64,000 bases of DNA from Ligustrum vulgare (lineage: Eukaryota; Streptophyta; Magnoliopsida; Lamiales; Oleaceae): NCBI GenBank assembly GCA_963555705.1, contig OY743170.1, positions 29,029,362 to 29,093,361 of the forward strand, given 5' to 3'. Under the pieces are notes generated by a model. It was given only the letters and a program-made list of their open reading frames with translations, ran no database searches and was not told the origin of the DNA. A program made the translations under genes and the position numbers. Shown in pieces: positions 1-12,313 of the stretch (its first letter is position 1; each line of letters begins with the position of its first letter).

Positions 1-2
1 CC

Positions 3-404
3 TATTATGGTATCATTGAAGATATTTGGGAACTTGATTATAGGGAGTTCAAGTTTCCTATCTTCCAATGTAAATGGGTTGATAACCGACGGAGTGTTCG
101 GGTGGATGAATTAGGATTCACTATGGTGGATTTCGGACGGTTAGGTTATCTAGACAAGCCATTCATACTTGCATCACAAGCCAAACATGTATTTTATGTT
201 CTTGATCCTGCCGATAGTAAGTCGTCAGTCATCCTTCAAGGCAAGAGACGCATTGTTGGGATTGGTGATGTAGTAGATGAAGAAGATTATGATCACTTTG
301 ATGAAACCCCTCCATTTTCTATCGGTATTCAACGGAGTGCAACTTTAGTGGAAGATAACATTGAATCAAATTATATGCGTTGGGATCATGAAGAAGGATT
401 ATAG
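3..404 (+). pseudogene. CACTA TNP2 transposase, C-terminal DUF4216 domain (partial)
   Basis: The open frame starts at base 3, beyond the left edge, and stops at 404. The translation begins YYGIIEDIWELDY and continues with CKWVD, LASQAKHVFYVLDP and SVILQGK, the pattern of DUF4216, the domain that follows the catalytic region of plant CACTA TNP2 proteins. The tail is acidic. TNP2 binds the transposon ends and catalyses transposition; this C-terminal domain is not the catalytic part. The catalytic region would lie to the left and cannot be assessed, so calling it a pseudogene rests on the damage in the downstream genes of the same element. Confidence 0.8.
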
Positions 405-558
405 ATTGACCGTCGTTCCTGATTATTAATTGTATGAGTTTATTTACACAGTCTTTGCTTATAACTTTCTTTTATTTTTCATATATACTCTATACATTGT
501 TAATAATTTCATTTTTGATTTTGATAACAATAATTTATTAATACGTTGTTATATGTGC

Positions 559-1946
559 AGGTACGTTTACAGTAGTCTCAATATAAAGGCCGAGTCTTCA
601 TCATCTTCAGATGATCATCGTACTACCAACAACAAAAGGACTAGAGGGCCAACAATGTACAAAAACATGAAGAAGGCCGGGGAAGTGAATGTCATCGAGT
701 TCGATGACAAACATAGGCCAATCAGACCAGGCAAGGGGAACTTCAAACATTATGTCGGGTGTTTGGCCCGTATTCACGTTGACATAAACATCAGTGATTG
801 GCACAAGGTTGATCCCGTCCTTAAGGACATGATGTGGGAAGAAATAAAGGTACTATCACTTCATACATGGTTAATTGATAACGTTTCGTAATTTTTTTCT
901 ATAACATCGCATATTATATTCGTCTTTCAGAGGGAGTTCAACATCCCCGATGACGCAGCCAAAAAAAGGGTGTTGAAAGTTACGGGGATGCGATGGAAAG
1001 ATTTCAAGACTCGGCTGGTTCATGATTATATTACACATGACCACCCGAAATACACATCTCCTACGCAACTTTGCGATTTTATAACCGAAGAGCAATGGGA
1101 CTCGTTCAAGAAAGAACGCCAGACTGAGAAATTTAAGGTATATATATATTTAAATGTACGCATGTGATTTATTGAGTTGAAAATTAAATACTTGATGTGA
1201 CATTTTTCAGGAAAAAAGTAAGAAGGTCAGGGATGCTCAATTGCGAAACGAGCATCCACATTATATGGGCTCAGTTGGTTATGCGGGGATGAAGCCACAG
1301 TGGGTAATCAATGACCCACTGTCTTCTAGTTCTTCATGCGACATGATTAGCTCGTCGATTGTAAGTGAGGATCGAAGTTTAGATTGGATTCGAGCTAGAT
1401 CTAAGAAGAAAGAAGATTAAAGTTATTACATCCCCAACGAGAAAATGAGGGGGGTGTTTGATAAAATTGTAAGTATATCATGATTATTTTTTCATAATTT
1501 AAATTCAAATTTACTTAAATATATACTTATATTTATGTTTCATTTTTCTGTTAATAGGTTGAAAAAGCTAAGCAGTCCACGCAGGGGACATTTGTGGCAA
1601 GTAGACAACATGATATTTTAAGTGAAGCCCTTGGTAAGCCGGATCACCATGGTAGGGTGAGGGGGTATGGCGTCTATGTGACCACGAGGGATGTTTACGG
1701 TAGGCCTGATGATTACATTAGACGTTCGTGTGGGGTCGTCTCAGTAGACGATATTAAGGAGATGATCAGGTCAGAGATGGAGGATAGTATTGCCGAGCGA
1801 GTCAAGAATCAGACCATGTCGGAGATGCAGAGTAAATTCGATACTATGCAGAGGGACTACCATAGTATGTAGACTAAATACGATGCTATCATCCAGCGCC
1901 TAGGCTTAAATGTTGAGGCTGAGGTGGACGTAACTCCACAGCCCTG
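559..1946 (+). pseudogene. CACTA Transposase_24 (Ptta/En/Spm) gene, broken
   Basis: Four exons can be read: 559-849, 931-1137, 1211-~1468 and 1558-1946, each bounded by GT/AG. The translation has the Transposase_24 signature: GKGNFKHYVGCLARIH, ISDWHKV, then FNIPDD, a W-K-DFK stretch and HPHYMGSVGYAGMKPQWV. The third exon ends in a polar region and the fourth has a coiled-coil-like tail (EMIRSEMEDSIAERVKNQTM). There is an in-frame TAA at about 1417 and a TAG at about 1870, the latter consistent with a CAG to TAG change in the glutamine-rich tail. The family is thought to bind CACTA subterminal repeats, like maize TNPA. A start codon in the first exon is not clear. Confidence 0.75.
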
Positions 1947-2103
1947 ACCACTAACTCGCAACAGTTGCCACTCCGTGATCCAGATCCATTTCATGGACTT
2001 TAGGTATTTAATGTTAAGTTATTTAGAATTTTTTAACATTATTTATGTTATTTCAACTGGAAGTTGCTAACATATATGTTCAATGATGTTGTACAATAGA
2101 AGC

Positions 2104-3825
2104 CAACTCCTTGTCGTCTCGCTATAAGTCTTAATGGTGAGAAACAAATAGTAGCGAGCGGGATGGTTTATCCAGCCGGACCCGACACGGTGGTGCATCA
2201 TCAACCTCTTTGGCCTGATCATGCTAAGGTGTCCATTGACCACATTTTCGATGGTGCAAAAGCATTTTGTATTCCAGTGCCATCTCAATACCACACCACA
2301 GTGGGGGAAGCTATTGGAAGCTTCTTGCAATGGCCCAAGGAGTTGGTGATTTTTAGAGAGGTCCAAACATTTAGTTATATAAAAGTTTCTATCAATATTA
2401 ATTTCTTTTAAATTTGTATAACAACTGAAGATGATAAAAACTATCTTGTTGCAGGAAGAGGCACCACAACAGGGAAAAATATTGAACGAATGAAAAACAC
2501 CCCACCAGAGTTTCGAAATGTCATCCACACAACGACCTGCGATTGTTGACGATGAGACGTTGCAACGTCTGGGTGATGATTGTAAAATGTTACACACTCT
2601 GGTCATTCAATTTCCTGTTGGTGATGACTTCTACCAGGTACCCGTTGATGCCGCCGTGTTCAATTTTGCATTCGATGATGGTTTTTATGTTACATTCGGA
2701 GACATCACCGACTTGCTTACGATGCAATGGTTGGATACATCTATCTTACAAGTGTTTTCATTGTAAGACTTCTGATAAAAAATTATAACTTCAATTTAAA
2801 TCATTATTTTATTTCTATTTATTGGTATTATTATTTTTTAGGTACCTCCATGAGTTGTGTCAGGAATACGGTATGGAATCGATTGGATTCATGTCTCCGA
2901 CACACATTGCATCGATTTCAGTAAGAACAAATGTAAATGGTGTTATACATTACTTGGCCAGCACCATGAAGGCAATGAAAACTAAGAAATTCATTCTAGC
3001 GCCGTATTTTCAGGGGTAAGACCATTGATATTATCTAATTTTTAACCTAATTTGAATAATATGATATTTAAAGTTGTATTTACACGTTCATAATACGTAG
3101 GAATCACTGGATGTTTCTAGTTATTTCTCCTGAGAAGAATACGGTGTACTTCCTAGATTCAGCTGCTGCATCTAAGCGTGACTTGGATATCAAGCCGATA
3201 TTGAACACGTAAGTTAGGAAAATTTTCATGAAATAATTGTGGAGTTGTGGTAAAATTCATTGTGGAGTTGTGATTGTTGAGAAGTTGATAGTTTTGAATA
3301 GCAGGGTCCCCTTACAGGTTGGATAAGTTCAATTTATAGGGGAGACTCTGCCAAAATTTCTGTAGGAAATATGCGTCATATTATTTTTTTGTAGCTTGTT
3401 GATATAATTTATTGAAATCTTAGGGCTTTCAAAACGTATTGGACAGTTGGAGGCATGAGGACAAAATCCAATACAACGTGGAAAAACGTAAAAGTATGAA
3501 AACACGAATTTAAACTTTATTAAAAATTTTTGAATTATTTCTATATTTTATTTAGTTTGATTACTAATATTGTTATTTTTCAATGTGAATATTTCAGTGT
3601 CCTCAACAACCTGGAGGGTCTGAGTGTGACTACTACGTTATGAGAAATATGTATGAGATAGTCACAGAACACTTTCAACTTACTTCGTTAGAAAATGTAT
3701 AAGTCATTGAAAAGGAGAATTTTAATAATGACTTTATATTTTATCAAAAAATAACTAATAATTCATTTTGATTGTTTGTAGGCATTTAAAGAATATTATT
3801 CAACGGAGGTAGTAATCTAGATTCA
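2104..3825 (+). pseudogene. CACTA-encoded C48 (Ulp1-like) cysteine protease region, broken
   Basis: The exons downstream of the Transposase_24 gene include a spacer (MVYPAGPDTVVHHQPLWP from 2163) and a protease domain in several exons between about 2850 and 3820. The C48 layout is visible: catalytic His in GNHWMFLVISPEKN (from ~3103), Asp in VYFLDSA, Gln and Cys in CPQQPGGSECDYYVM (from ~3600). The usual Gly after the Cys is Asp here; the related copy at 35150 keeps ECGYY. Plant CACTA elements often carry such a SUMO-protease-like gene of unknown role in transposition. An insertion-like stretch at ~3221-3400 sits in the intron between the His/Asp and Cys exons. Confidence 0.75.
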
Positions 3826-3884
3826 AAACTTACGGGCAAAATACTTCGTTCATAGGTTTGTGTAAATCGAAGCGTAATCAAACT

Positions 3885-4025
3885 TACGTGTCTGTGTCAT
3901 ATGCGTCGCCGCTACAACCGACGCCTAAATTCGAGACTTTACGTGTCTGTGTCATATGCGTCGCCGCTACAACCGACGCATATTCCGTTTTCCAACCGAC
4001 GTGTATTCCTATTTCTGTACTAGTG
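3885..4025 (+). repeat. CACTA 3' subterminal repeats and terminal inverted repeat
   Basis: Copies of the decamer GGCGTCGGTT and variants, mostly as the complement AACCGACGC, precede the terminus CTGTACTAGTG. A longer unit (tacgtgtctgtgtcatatg plus cgtcgccgctacaaccgacg) occurs twice in tandem at about 3885-3980. The same decamer is found in all four CACTA elements of this window, so they belong to one family. Repeats of this kind are the binding sites of the TNPA-type protein. Confidence 0.8.
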
Positions 4026-4340
4026 ACTAGAGTTAATCTCAATTTCTCAACTAGTGTGATATTAACCAAATTAGAGAAGTACTCCCAATCAATAGCTAAA
4101 CTACACACCTTATCACCCACAAAACATATAATTTTGAAAACAAGAAAATAAACACTTTTGAAATTTTGTTGGATATTTTTGTGGATTAAAAACTGGAAAA
4201 CTTTACTGGCACGAAAAAGATGAAGAACAAGACTCAAGAAAAGAAAACAAGATATGAATGATTCACATGTGACAGACTTGATGATAAACACAAGGAACCA
4301 GACTAGGATAGAATAGAACAGAAAAACCTGAATTCAGAAT

Positions 4341-4355
4341 CCAGCTCTGATACCA
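4341..4355 (-). promoter_or_regulatory. Primer-binding site, initiator tRNA-Met type
   Basis: The minus strand reads TGGTATCAGAGCTGG two bases after the LTR end. It marks the internal side of the minus-strand LTR relic. Confidence 0.75.
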
Positions 4356-4781
4356 AATGATGTGATCCCAATCAGGGTCGCTCGTGGAATAATTGATTGA
4401 ACGTGGGAAAAGTTCTGAATTTAGGTTGGAACGGACGGTAACATGGAGACCCAAGCCTCACGACTCAAGAACCCAAGGTATATTAAACCTTGGACCTGTT
4501 AAGATGCGAAGACAAGAACCCACATGGGTTGAATGCCACAAATGTTTCCCACGCCTTTGATAAGTTTGAGCTTGGTAAATGCCACAGATATTCGAATAAT
4601 CTTTGATAAGTTCGTAAGTGTTCAATCAAGAACAATATTTGGGAGAGAAATAACTCAACACAATTTTTATTAACCAAAGTATAATTGTTACAATGAATGA
4701 AAATGAATATAAAATAAAAAAAATAGAATTAAATAAGCTCTAACCACTATAGAGGCCCAAAATAAGGAACCCTAGAGGTTT

Positions 4782-4856
4782 TCCTATTGATGATGAGGAT
4801 ATTGATTATAGTGACGAGATTGGTGCTAGTGACAATATTGATGCTAGTGACGATAC
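4782..4856. repeat. Short degenerate tandem repeat in the relic LTR
   Basis: About four degenerate copies of a 15-18 bp unit around gatgctagtgacga lie in the middle of the LTR relic and are absent from the sister LTRs at 37691 and 41053. On the plus strand it could encode an Asp/Ser-rich repeat, but no open gene surrounds it. Confidence 0.5.
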
Positions 4857-4990
4857 CCTAAAACAAGTAAAAACAGAATTTAACCTAAAAACTCGCGAAA
4901 CCCTATTTTCCGTTTGCATAATTGACTTGCTGTTTTGAAGCCCAAAATGATGGAATTTGGCCATAAAGTTAGTAGGCTCAAGGGCTTGAG

Positions 4991-6910
4991 CCCATGAGTT
5001 TTGCTCAATGGCATGTTTCTACTCGAAAAACATATATTATTATGCATCTAATTCTGGAATAGTTGACTGGATTGCACTTTGTTTGGCTTAAATATTTAGT
5101 CTTTCTAGCAAGTCCGCTATGATTCTCATCACTAAACTTTTGATTTCCTATTATGTCTATATATTTCTCTCTTTAAAGTCAATAATACCCTTTTGTACTT
5201 ATTAATAACATCCATATTAATTCATTTTCATTAATTTATAGAAAATAAAAATTGACCTTTTACAATTCAGAGAGGAGGAAGAAACTCTTAATATTCACCT
5301 ACAAGTTAATACACAAAAAAATAAATAAATTGAAATTTTATAATTCTCCATGTTAAATTATTACCCATAATCTCATTCATATAATGATTTTTCTTACATC
5401 CTTGTTTAATCGTCATTATTTATCATAGATAAAAGTGTTTTGGAATTGAAATATCTAATATGTATTTTTCGTTATTTTATTTTCTTTTATTGACGATAAT
5501 GAGTTATAATTTAAAATTTCTTTTACTTATAAAGTATCATTTATAGTGCCAGATATCTTCTCTGGACTTTTAATTAATTTTTATTATTTTGGAAACTTCT
5601 CTCTTAATACATTTCAATTATATATATATATATATATATTTGAGGCCTCATTTTGCATGTATATTATCTCATTTTTAAATGAAATTTATATGTAACTCAT
5701 TCATATTCATATTATTATATGTTCGCTCAATAAACTTGCTTTTTAAATTAAGTTATCAATAATTAGTTATTTATTTATTTTTTTAAAATATCCGGTCAGG
5801 ATTTCATTAACTTTGTTATTTTTCTTTTAGTAGGTGTATATATGTTTTGAAGTGGGTGTTTAGAAAAATCTTGACCTGAGAATTTAGTTCGAAAAAAGAA
5901 ATAAGTTAGTTTTTTTAGAAGAATAATGTGTTTGGGAAGGATAAACTTGTGACAAATGAACGATGACACTTACTTAAATAGTGGTACATTGTTTTAAATA
6001 GATTTTATCAAGTCCTCCCACCTCAAGATAACTTCAGACTACTCATGTGCAAAAGTGGATATTGAGAAAATTCTAGTTCCAATGAGTTCTGTTAGCTTTC
6101 TTCAACAAGTTAAGGGAAATACAGTTGCATTTTTGAATGATATAGGAGGGAATATTAGGACATGTCAGAATCATAACTATCGATAGAATCACCAATTGAT
6201 CAGAATTTTGTTGATTTTACCTTTGTATCCATTTGACTATTAACAAATAAGATGGTAAGAAAATATGCAAATTTTAAAATAAAATAAATTAGAGTTAAAA
6301 AATAATAATTGTGTTACAATATAAGTACTAAGAGTATGGATGCTCTTTGTATAAGCATTGACTTATTTTCTTTGAATATTGATATATTGACAAATTTAAT
6401 ATTGTTTGGGAATTAAGGATGTAAATATTTTAATTTTACAATCTCGAGTAGAAAATATTTAAGTTCACCCCCATAGTTTTTTCATCTTAATATTCTCATA
6501 TTTCAAAATGTTGTAGGCTTTAGAAATGTTGAGGAGATTATATTAATTAAACATTATCCATTATGATATTACATATTTTAATTATTAATATAATCAAGTT
6601 CAGAATTCTATGTCATAATAATATACATTATATTTAGTCATGGATTATGTAAGTATATTATAAAATAAAAAAAATAAGAAAAAAATAATTACTAGACACT
6701 GAAAGTCCTTGAATATAAAATTTTATTATCAAAAGTGTCTCATAAAACTTTTCCCTAAATATACTATCATATTTATTTATTTATTTGGAATAAAATTGTT
6801 ACAAAAAACCTTAACTGTTATGATTTATTTGAATTTGCATATTTTCCTTAATAGTTTTTAATTTAGACGAGAGTCATAATATGTAATTACAAATATTATA
6901 TATATATATA
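4991..6910. other. AT-rich non-coding DNA, no gene recognised
   Basis: Long AT-rich stretches with short (TA)n runs near 5621-5640 and 6897-6910. The only coding-like piece is a 62-codon open stretch at 5998-6186 (+) without a clear start (reads ...VPMSSVSFLQQVKGNTVAFL...). It matches nothing I recognise and could be a decayed exon. Confidence 0.6.
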
Positions 6911-7379
6911 GCATATTACGCGGATTTTATTTCCTTTTTGTGTTTCAATTCCTTTTTCATTTTTAGCTATTTTAGGTTAGTTAGAACTTTATTTTGAGTC
7001 CATTAGCGACTAAGGTTTTACTTTGCTTATTTATTACCTTTTGATTCATTGTAACAAAAAGTTTTTGGATGAATAAAAAAGATATTGAGTGTTTTTACTC
7101 TCTAAAGGTGAGATTCCCTTTAACCTGAACTTATCAAATATTGTGAGATATTTGCGGCGTTCAACAAATGGAACTTATCAAAGGAATTAGACAACCTTTG
7201 TGGCATTTACCCCATTATGGTTCTTGTTTTCGCGTCGTAACGGGTATCGGGTTTAATATACTCCTGGTTCTAGAGTCGCGAGGCTCGCATCGTAGTGTTA
7301 TCCTCTGTTCCAACCTGAATTTGGAACTTTCCCTACGTTTCTTTCCCATGTTCGTCGTGATTCCCCGAAGGGGATCACA
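6911..7379 (+). repeat. 5' LTR, truncated at its left end
   Basis: It is colinear with 9254-9726 of the 3' LTR (shared gcggattttatttcctttttgtgtt and following). It ends gggatcaca just before the primer-binding site. Confidence 0.8.
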
Positions 7380-7383
7380 TCTT

Positions 7384-7398
7384 TGGTATCAGAGCTGG
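7384..7398 (+). promoter_or_regulatory. Primer-binding site, initiator tRNA-Met type
   Basis: TGGTATCAGAGCTGG lies five bases after the 5' LTR end and is identical to the site of the minus-strand relic at 4341-4355. Confidence 0.8.
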
Positions 7399-7729
7399 AC
7401 TCTGAATTCAGGTTTTTTATTCTATCCCAGTTTAATTCTTATGTTAATCATGGAGTTTGCCATAAGAATTATCCATATCTTGTTGTTGAGTCTTTTTTTC
7501 TCAAGTTTTCTTGTTCTCGTGTTCTTCGTGTCAGTCATAATTTTTTCAGTTTTGATCCATATAAAAATCCAATAAAAAATTCAAAAGTGTTTATTTTATT
7601 CGATTCTTATCGAAATCCTAAAAAAATGTTTTTTTTATTTAATTCCGAAAATTCATAGTAACCAAACAAGTTCTAGTGCCTATCGCCCATGGAAGGTATT
7701 GTGAGGATGTATGGTGTGATGTAGTGCCA

Positions 7730-8937
7730 TTAAAACTTATCATATTTTATTGGGAAAATCATGGAAACGTAGGAGGGAGGCTGTTTATAATAAGAGTATG
7801 CAGATATACAAATTCCTTAAGAAAGGGAAAACATGCGTACTATATGGGTTGACATTAGAAAACGCAATAGAAGATTCACGGAGGGTAAGGAAGGAGAGTA
7901 AAAGGTGGTGTAATAGGAAGCATCGTGGGGATAAGGATATTGAGAAGAAGGAGGTGAAGTTGAAATTAAAAACAGATGATCAAACTCCAAAATTTGATGA
8001 GGAAGAGGTGTCAGTTGTAGTTGAATTGCAAGAAGAATCTCGGGACAGGGATGTTGAAAAGAAGGAGGGAGACTCGAAACATGAATTAGAAGTAGTGGAA
8101 GAAATTCCGAAATTTGGCAAGGAAAAGGTAAAGTTGGGTAGCGAGGGAATAATTGTGAATACAATTGTTGATGATAAGAAGCATGAGTTAGAAATTGAGG
8201 TGGGTGTTCAAGATTTGAGCTTTAAAGTGGAAGATCCACATTTGGGTAGTAATGAGGTAGTGTATGAACATGGTGATAAAAATGTCGAGTTTGGAGAAGA
8301 TGTGGTTGGGCTTGGAGTTGAAAATTGAAATAGTTGACCAAACTCCGAGTTTTGAGGTAGAAAATAAAAATCTAAGTAGTGATGAGGATGTGCCTCAACA
8401 GGATGATAAAATTATTAATGAGGAAGTGCATGAGAAAAAGAATGGTAATGTGGAAGAGGAGGTTGGGCATGAAAAATTAGGAGAGGTGGTTGAGTCCAAA
8501 AGTTTAAAAGAGTTGGTTGAGCCCAGAAATTTAGAAGTGGGGTTAAACAAGAATTTGTGAAATTAGGGGAGATGGTTGAGTGTGAGAAGAAAGAAAAAGA
8601 GGGGAATGAGCAAGAAAGTAAAATGAATGTTGGAGGTGACGAGAAGAGCATTTTAGTGCGAAAAGGGGATGTGAAAGCGTTGTATTACGAGTACAAGAAT
8701 CCATACCTTGTACATGGAGAAACTAACATTCCCCACCCTATTTTATTTAATTCTTTCTTGCAGGTTAATTGCACTTGGGAGTTTGGGCAACACCACCAAT
8801 GCCCACAGGAGTTTCTGCTTCAATCCATCCAAGTATCCCAAATGGTAACATATTATTGGTTGATCATATGCAATGGAGGAAACAAAATTCCATTTGATCC
8901 AGGTGGAGCAGTTGTACAACATGAACAAAGCTCATGA
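7730..8937 (+). pseudogene. Retroelement protease C terminus plus acidic PR-RT linker
   Basis: The frame opens with HILLGKSWKR at about 7738, equivalent to HILLGRPWQ of the protease in the 42196 ORF, followed by YKFLKKGKTCVLYGLTLENA. After that comes a highly charged Lys/Glu-rich region with repeats such as ELEVVEEIPKFG, TDDQTPKF and VDQTPSFEVE. It breaks into three frames (7750-8328, 8264-8560, 8557-8937). The tail reads ETNIPHPILFNSFLQVN and is shared with the element at 37691. I read this as the spacer that separates protease from RT in the autonomous parent, joined by deletion to the 3' end. The ATG at 7750 falls inside the old protease and is not a natural start. Confidence 0.65.
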
Positions 8938-8969
8938 TTCAGGACGAATCATCCTGAAGAGGGAGGGAA

Positions 8970-9724
8970 TGATACTAATCATGGTAGGCTTGACGGAAAG
9001 AATTACAAATCAAGCCAAACAAAGTTTCAAGCTTGTTGGAAGAGCTTCAAAGATCAAACACTGCTTTAGTGAAGAAGGATATAAGTTACGGCCGTAACCA
9101 AAGAGTCTCACGGTCGTAAGTCACTCTCGGATCAAAATGAAAAATTCCAGGTTTTCAAAATTAAGGCTGTAAGTCATATGTTCACGGTCGTAATCCTTAA
9201 GCAGAAGCATAATTACGGCCATAAGTGATGTTGTCACGGCAGTAAGCCCGTTTTATCGCAAATAATGCGGATTTTATTTCCTTTTTGTGTTTTAATTCCT
9301 TTTTCAGTTTTAGCTATTTTAGGTTAGTTAGAACTCTATTTTGAGTCCATTAGAGACTAGGGTTTTACTTTTGTTATTTATTACCTTTTGATTCATTGTA
9401 ACAAAAAGTTTTTGGATGAATAAAAAGATATTGAGTGTTTTTACTCTCTAAAGGTGAGGATTCCCTTTAACCCGAACTTATCAAATATTGTGAGATATTT
9501 GTGGTATTCAACAAAACGAACTTATCAAAGGAATTGGACAACCTTTGTGGCGTTCACCCCATTATGGTTCTTGTTTCTGCATCGTAATGGGTCTCGAATT
9601 TAATATACCCCTGGTTTTTACGTCGTGAGGCTCGGATCGTAGTGTTATCATCCGTTCCAACCTGAATTCAAAAAATTTCCGGCTTTTCTTCTGTGTGTTC
9701 GTCGTGATTCCCCGAACGAAATCA

Positions 9725-9726
<2 letters not shown>
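8970..9726 (+). repeat. 3' LTR with decayed CGGCCG palindrome repeats
   Basis: It starts TGATAC after a purine run (gaagagggaggga) and ends aatcaca. The zone 9085-9250 holds about six variants of TTACGGCCGTAA, most of them changed at C or G (acggtcgtaa, aggctgtaa, acggccataa). Confidence 0.8.

Positions 9727-9766
<40 letters not shown>
9727..9766. repeat. (TA)n microsatellite
   Basis: About 20 TA units lie between the 3' LTR at 8970-9726 and the LTR-like element starting at 9767. Confidence 0.9.
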
Positions 9767-9769
<3 letters not shown>

Positions 9770-12282
9770 AGCTACCAAGAATTTTTTCAGTTGATTATAA
9801 AATAAATATTTAATTTCTCAAAAAATGTGTCGCTATAATTTCACCTATTTTGAAATTAAAGTGTGTTCGTCTAACTATGTTGATTATTTCGAGCCAATAA
9901 AATATAATTTGAGTCCAATTCGAGATCTAGTCCAATTTCTCATATTTTCAAATATTGTCTAAATTCAAAATTGATTTAAGTCCAAAATTATTATTTATTT
10001 TAAATCTGAATTATTTTAAGTCTAAAATTTCAAATATCAATTTTATTATTATCCAAATTTATTTTTCATCCAAGATTTATTTTTTAAAATAATAGTTAAG
10101 GTATTTTATTCACAATGATATTCTTGTATCCCAAGTCTTTACAAATCTTATTCAAAATCAAATGTTTCCCTATCCAACACAATACACAATTCTTTTCCAA
10201 TCACAACACTTTCCATACCAAATCTATATATACACATATTCCCCAAATCTATATATACACATGTTCTCCAATTCTAATTCATGCACAAAATCACAACAAC
10301 TCTTTTCAAAATTCAATTTTCCTTCTTCGTAAGTTTTAAGCCCTCATCTTATACAGCCAACTACCGAAACCCAAAAACTCCATGGCCGACTCTCCCATAA
10401 TCTGGCAAAGGTCGACACAGCCACAAGCAGAAAACACTCCACACAAACCACTGCACCAACCTGAGAACCGGCCACCACAATTTTCAAACGAAACCCACCT
10501 TCCAAACCGTGAACTCTTGCAAATAACTCAACCACTGAACCTCCATAACCAACAGCCTATTTCATCGAGCTTTCCACCGCCATCACCAATCCTCAATTAA
10601 TCTGTAATCAGCCTCCCACCACAACATTGCAAGAACCACAACCATAGACACGGTCGACACTCCAATCAACCATCATCAACCACTGCCCAAACTGTCCATG
10701 CCCAACACCAATACCAGAGCAAAGCAACACCACATCAATTGCTACTCCCCAACTAAAAATTTGCATCCAAATCAAAAACCCAAAATCAAGAGACCTACTT
10801 ACCGTCGACCGTCGCTTCAACCGTTAGCCCCAAGTTCTGCCCTTTTCTGCCACAGCTACCCCACCCTCTTCGCCGCCACTGGAAGGCGGCAACATCGCAG
10901 GCAGGCCGCCGTTGAATGGCGTCGACAGCGCCCACATCGGAGGAGCCGGTGCTCCTTTCACGCACCTCTCTCTCTCTCCCTCTCCCTCTCTCTCTCTCTC
11001 TCTATTGGTTTGTCAAAATAGAGAGAGGATTAATCTTTTTTTTTTAGATTTTGATTTTGATAATTACCCCCTTAAGCCCCATCTTTTTAAAGTATTTATA
11101 TTAGTCCCCAAGCCTTTTTAAAAAGCCCTTACTTCATCCCTTTTAATTTTAAAAGTATTTATTTCAGGCCCAAAGTTTTCTATTTCAGTCCATTGATTTT
11201 AAAATATTTATATTCAGTCCCTACAATTTTTGAAATATTTTATTCAGCTGTTAAGTTTTGCAAATCATTTATCTGAGCCCCAGTTGTTTCGAAAATAAAT
11301 TAGTTAGTCCCCAAGATATTTAAAACATATGAGTTAGCCCAATAGCTTTCAAAATCACTTATTTTGGTCCCAAACTCTTTTCAAATTCCAACTATGTTTG
11401 ATTTTCAATTTAATCCCTAAACTCTTAAACTTTTCTTTTAAAAACTCTTTCGCTTTAAAACCTTTGAATTCTAAAATACTAGTTTAAGATTTATTTTATT
11501 TGTTGACTAGATGAGGCGTTTGGACATAAAAGATTGACGTAATATTCCAGCTCTACTTTTCAAACTCGTGAATTGAGTTAGACTCGCCCCCACTAATTAG
11601 TTTAAATTATAATTGCATGTATTATGTGAATTTTACGTGATTTAAATGCTTTGATGCATGAGACGAGATAAGAATATCTCTTATGAGATAAAATCAGAAT
11701 GTTGTTATGCATGACTTAAATGCTTTAATGCATCAGAAATTGATGTGGTTATTCATAACTGAAATGCTTAAATGCATGATACAAGCCTACCCATATCCAA
11801 TGATTTTTAAAGAGCCTATGATTATGATGATGCTGTCAAAGTATTACTTGCATAATTATGTGTTCAATTATTCTGTAAATTAATTATTGACGATGAGTCT
11901 ATTTAGTATTTTTTTTCGAAATTCTCATTACATTTTTAACAGCTTTTGCAAATTTTGGAGATGACGAATGAAAGGGCAGTGGTGGCAAGCCATTAATAGA
12001 AATCATTTTAAAGTCATGATTTGTGAACTTTATTATTTCATCTGGTCGAGATTATGAAGCTATTTTTCTTAAAGTCAAGTTTTATGAACATCGTCAATTT
12101 AATTATTTTTTTGTTACTTTCTTTGAAAATTAAGATTTAAATATTTTATGAATTTATCAAATTTAATTTATTTACTGTTGTAAATTTTCAAATAAATATG
12201 ATATTTAAAATTCAATTATTTTCCACAATAAAATTAGATTTAAAGGAGAAGTGGTGTCCCGGGTTACTAGAATTCAGGGCGT

Positions 12283-12286
<4 letters not shown>
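9767..12286 (+). mobile_element. Probable solo LTR of a long-LTR Gypsy-type element
   Basis: It begins TGTAGCTACC after the (TA)n run and ends ggcgttata before a (TG)n run, resembling TG...CA LTR ends of the TGTTACG/CGTTACA kind. The interior has no retroviral gene. It shows C-rich, CCGCC-containing sequence and a CT run at ~10965-11003, then long AT/CCC-rich sequence, much as in the better supported solo LTR at 30137. The flanking microsatellites hide any target duplication. Short ORFs in the C-rich part (10382-10600, 10698-11021) look like low-complexity artefacts. Confidence 0.45.
10965..11003. repeat. (CT)n microsatellite
   Basis: A CT run interrupted by CCCT, within the putative solo LTR. 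Confidence 0.85.

Positions 12287-12312
<26 letters not shown>
12287..12312. repeat. (TG)n microsatellite
   Basis: About 13 TG units immediately follow the putative LTR end. Confidence 0.9.

Positions 12313-12313
<1 letters not shown>

Larger units (their letters stand above)
1..4025 (+). mobile_element. CACTA (En/Spm) transposon, 3' part; left end outside window
   Basis: The element runs in from the left edge and ends at 4025 with the inverted terminus CTGTACTAGTG, the reverse of CACTAGTACAG. The next three bases are act, the expected position of the 3-bp target duplication, but the partner copy lies outside the window. It carries, in order, the C-terminal part of a TNP2 transposase gene, a Transposase_24 (Ptta/En/Spm) gene and a C48 (Ulp1-like) protease region, the usual order for plant CACTA elements. 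Two in-frame stops show that it is no longer autonomous. It landed inside a minus-strand Gypsy relic that resumes at 4026. Confidence 0.9.
4026..4990 (-). mobile_element. Ty3/Gypsy LTR retroelement relic (LTR, PBS, protease fragment)
   Basis: Read on the minus strand, an LTR ending gggatcacatca at 4358 is followed by a primer-binding site at 4341-4355 (TGGTATCAGAGCTGG) and a leader close to that of the element at 7384. The reading then jumps to a protease fragment (KVCSLAIDWEYFSNLV...LVEKLRL) at about 4150-4026 that matches the protease of the 42196 ORF. The gag segment is missing, and the element is cut off at the CACTA insertion point. In the LTR, hairpin-like segments (cttatcaaag ... ctttgataag) resemble those of the three sister elements. 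The outer boundary near 4990 is approximate. The catalytic D-[ST]-G is replaced by D-W-E. Confidence 0.7.
6911..9726 (+). mobile_element. Non-autonomous Ty3/Gypsy derivative, 5'-truncated
   Basis: A partial 5' LTR (~6911-7379) and a full 3' LTR (8970-9726, starting TGATAC after gagggagggaa) flank about 1.6 kb. The 5' LTR lacks the first ~290 bp of the 3' LTR, including the whole CGGCCG repeat zone, and abuts a (TA)n run. The PBS is at 7384-7398. The interior keeps only the protease C terminus and an acidic linker; gag, RT, RNase H and integrase are gone. A (TA)n run at 9727-9766 adjoins the right end, so no target duplication can be read. It is the same family as the elements at 4026, 37691 and 41053. 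Confidence 0.85.

Noticed and set aside
4341..4355. TGGTATCAGAGC sites as tRNA gene remnants
   Set aside because: They are only 12-15 bases long and placed directly after LTR ends or at EPRV starts, as expected of primer-binding sites; no cloverleaf surrounds them.
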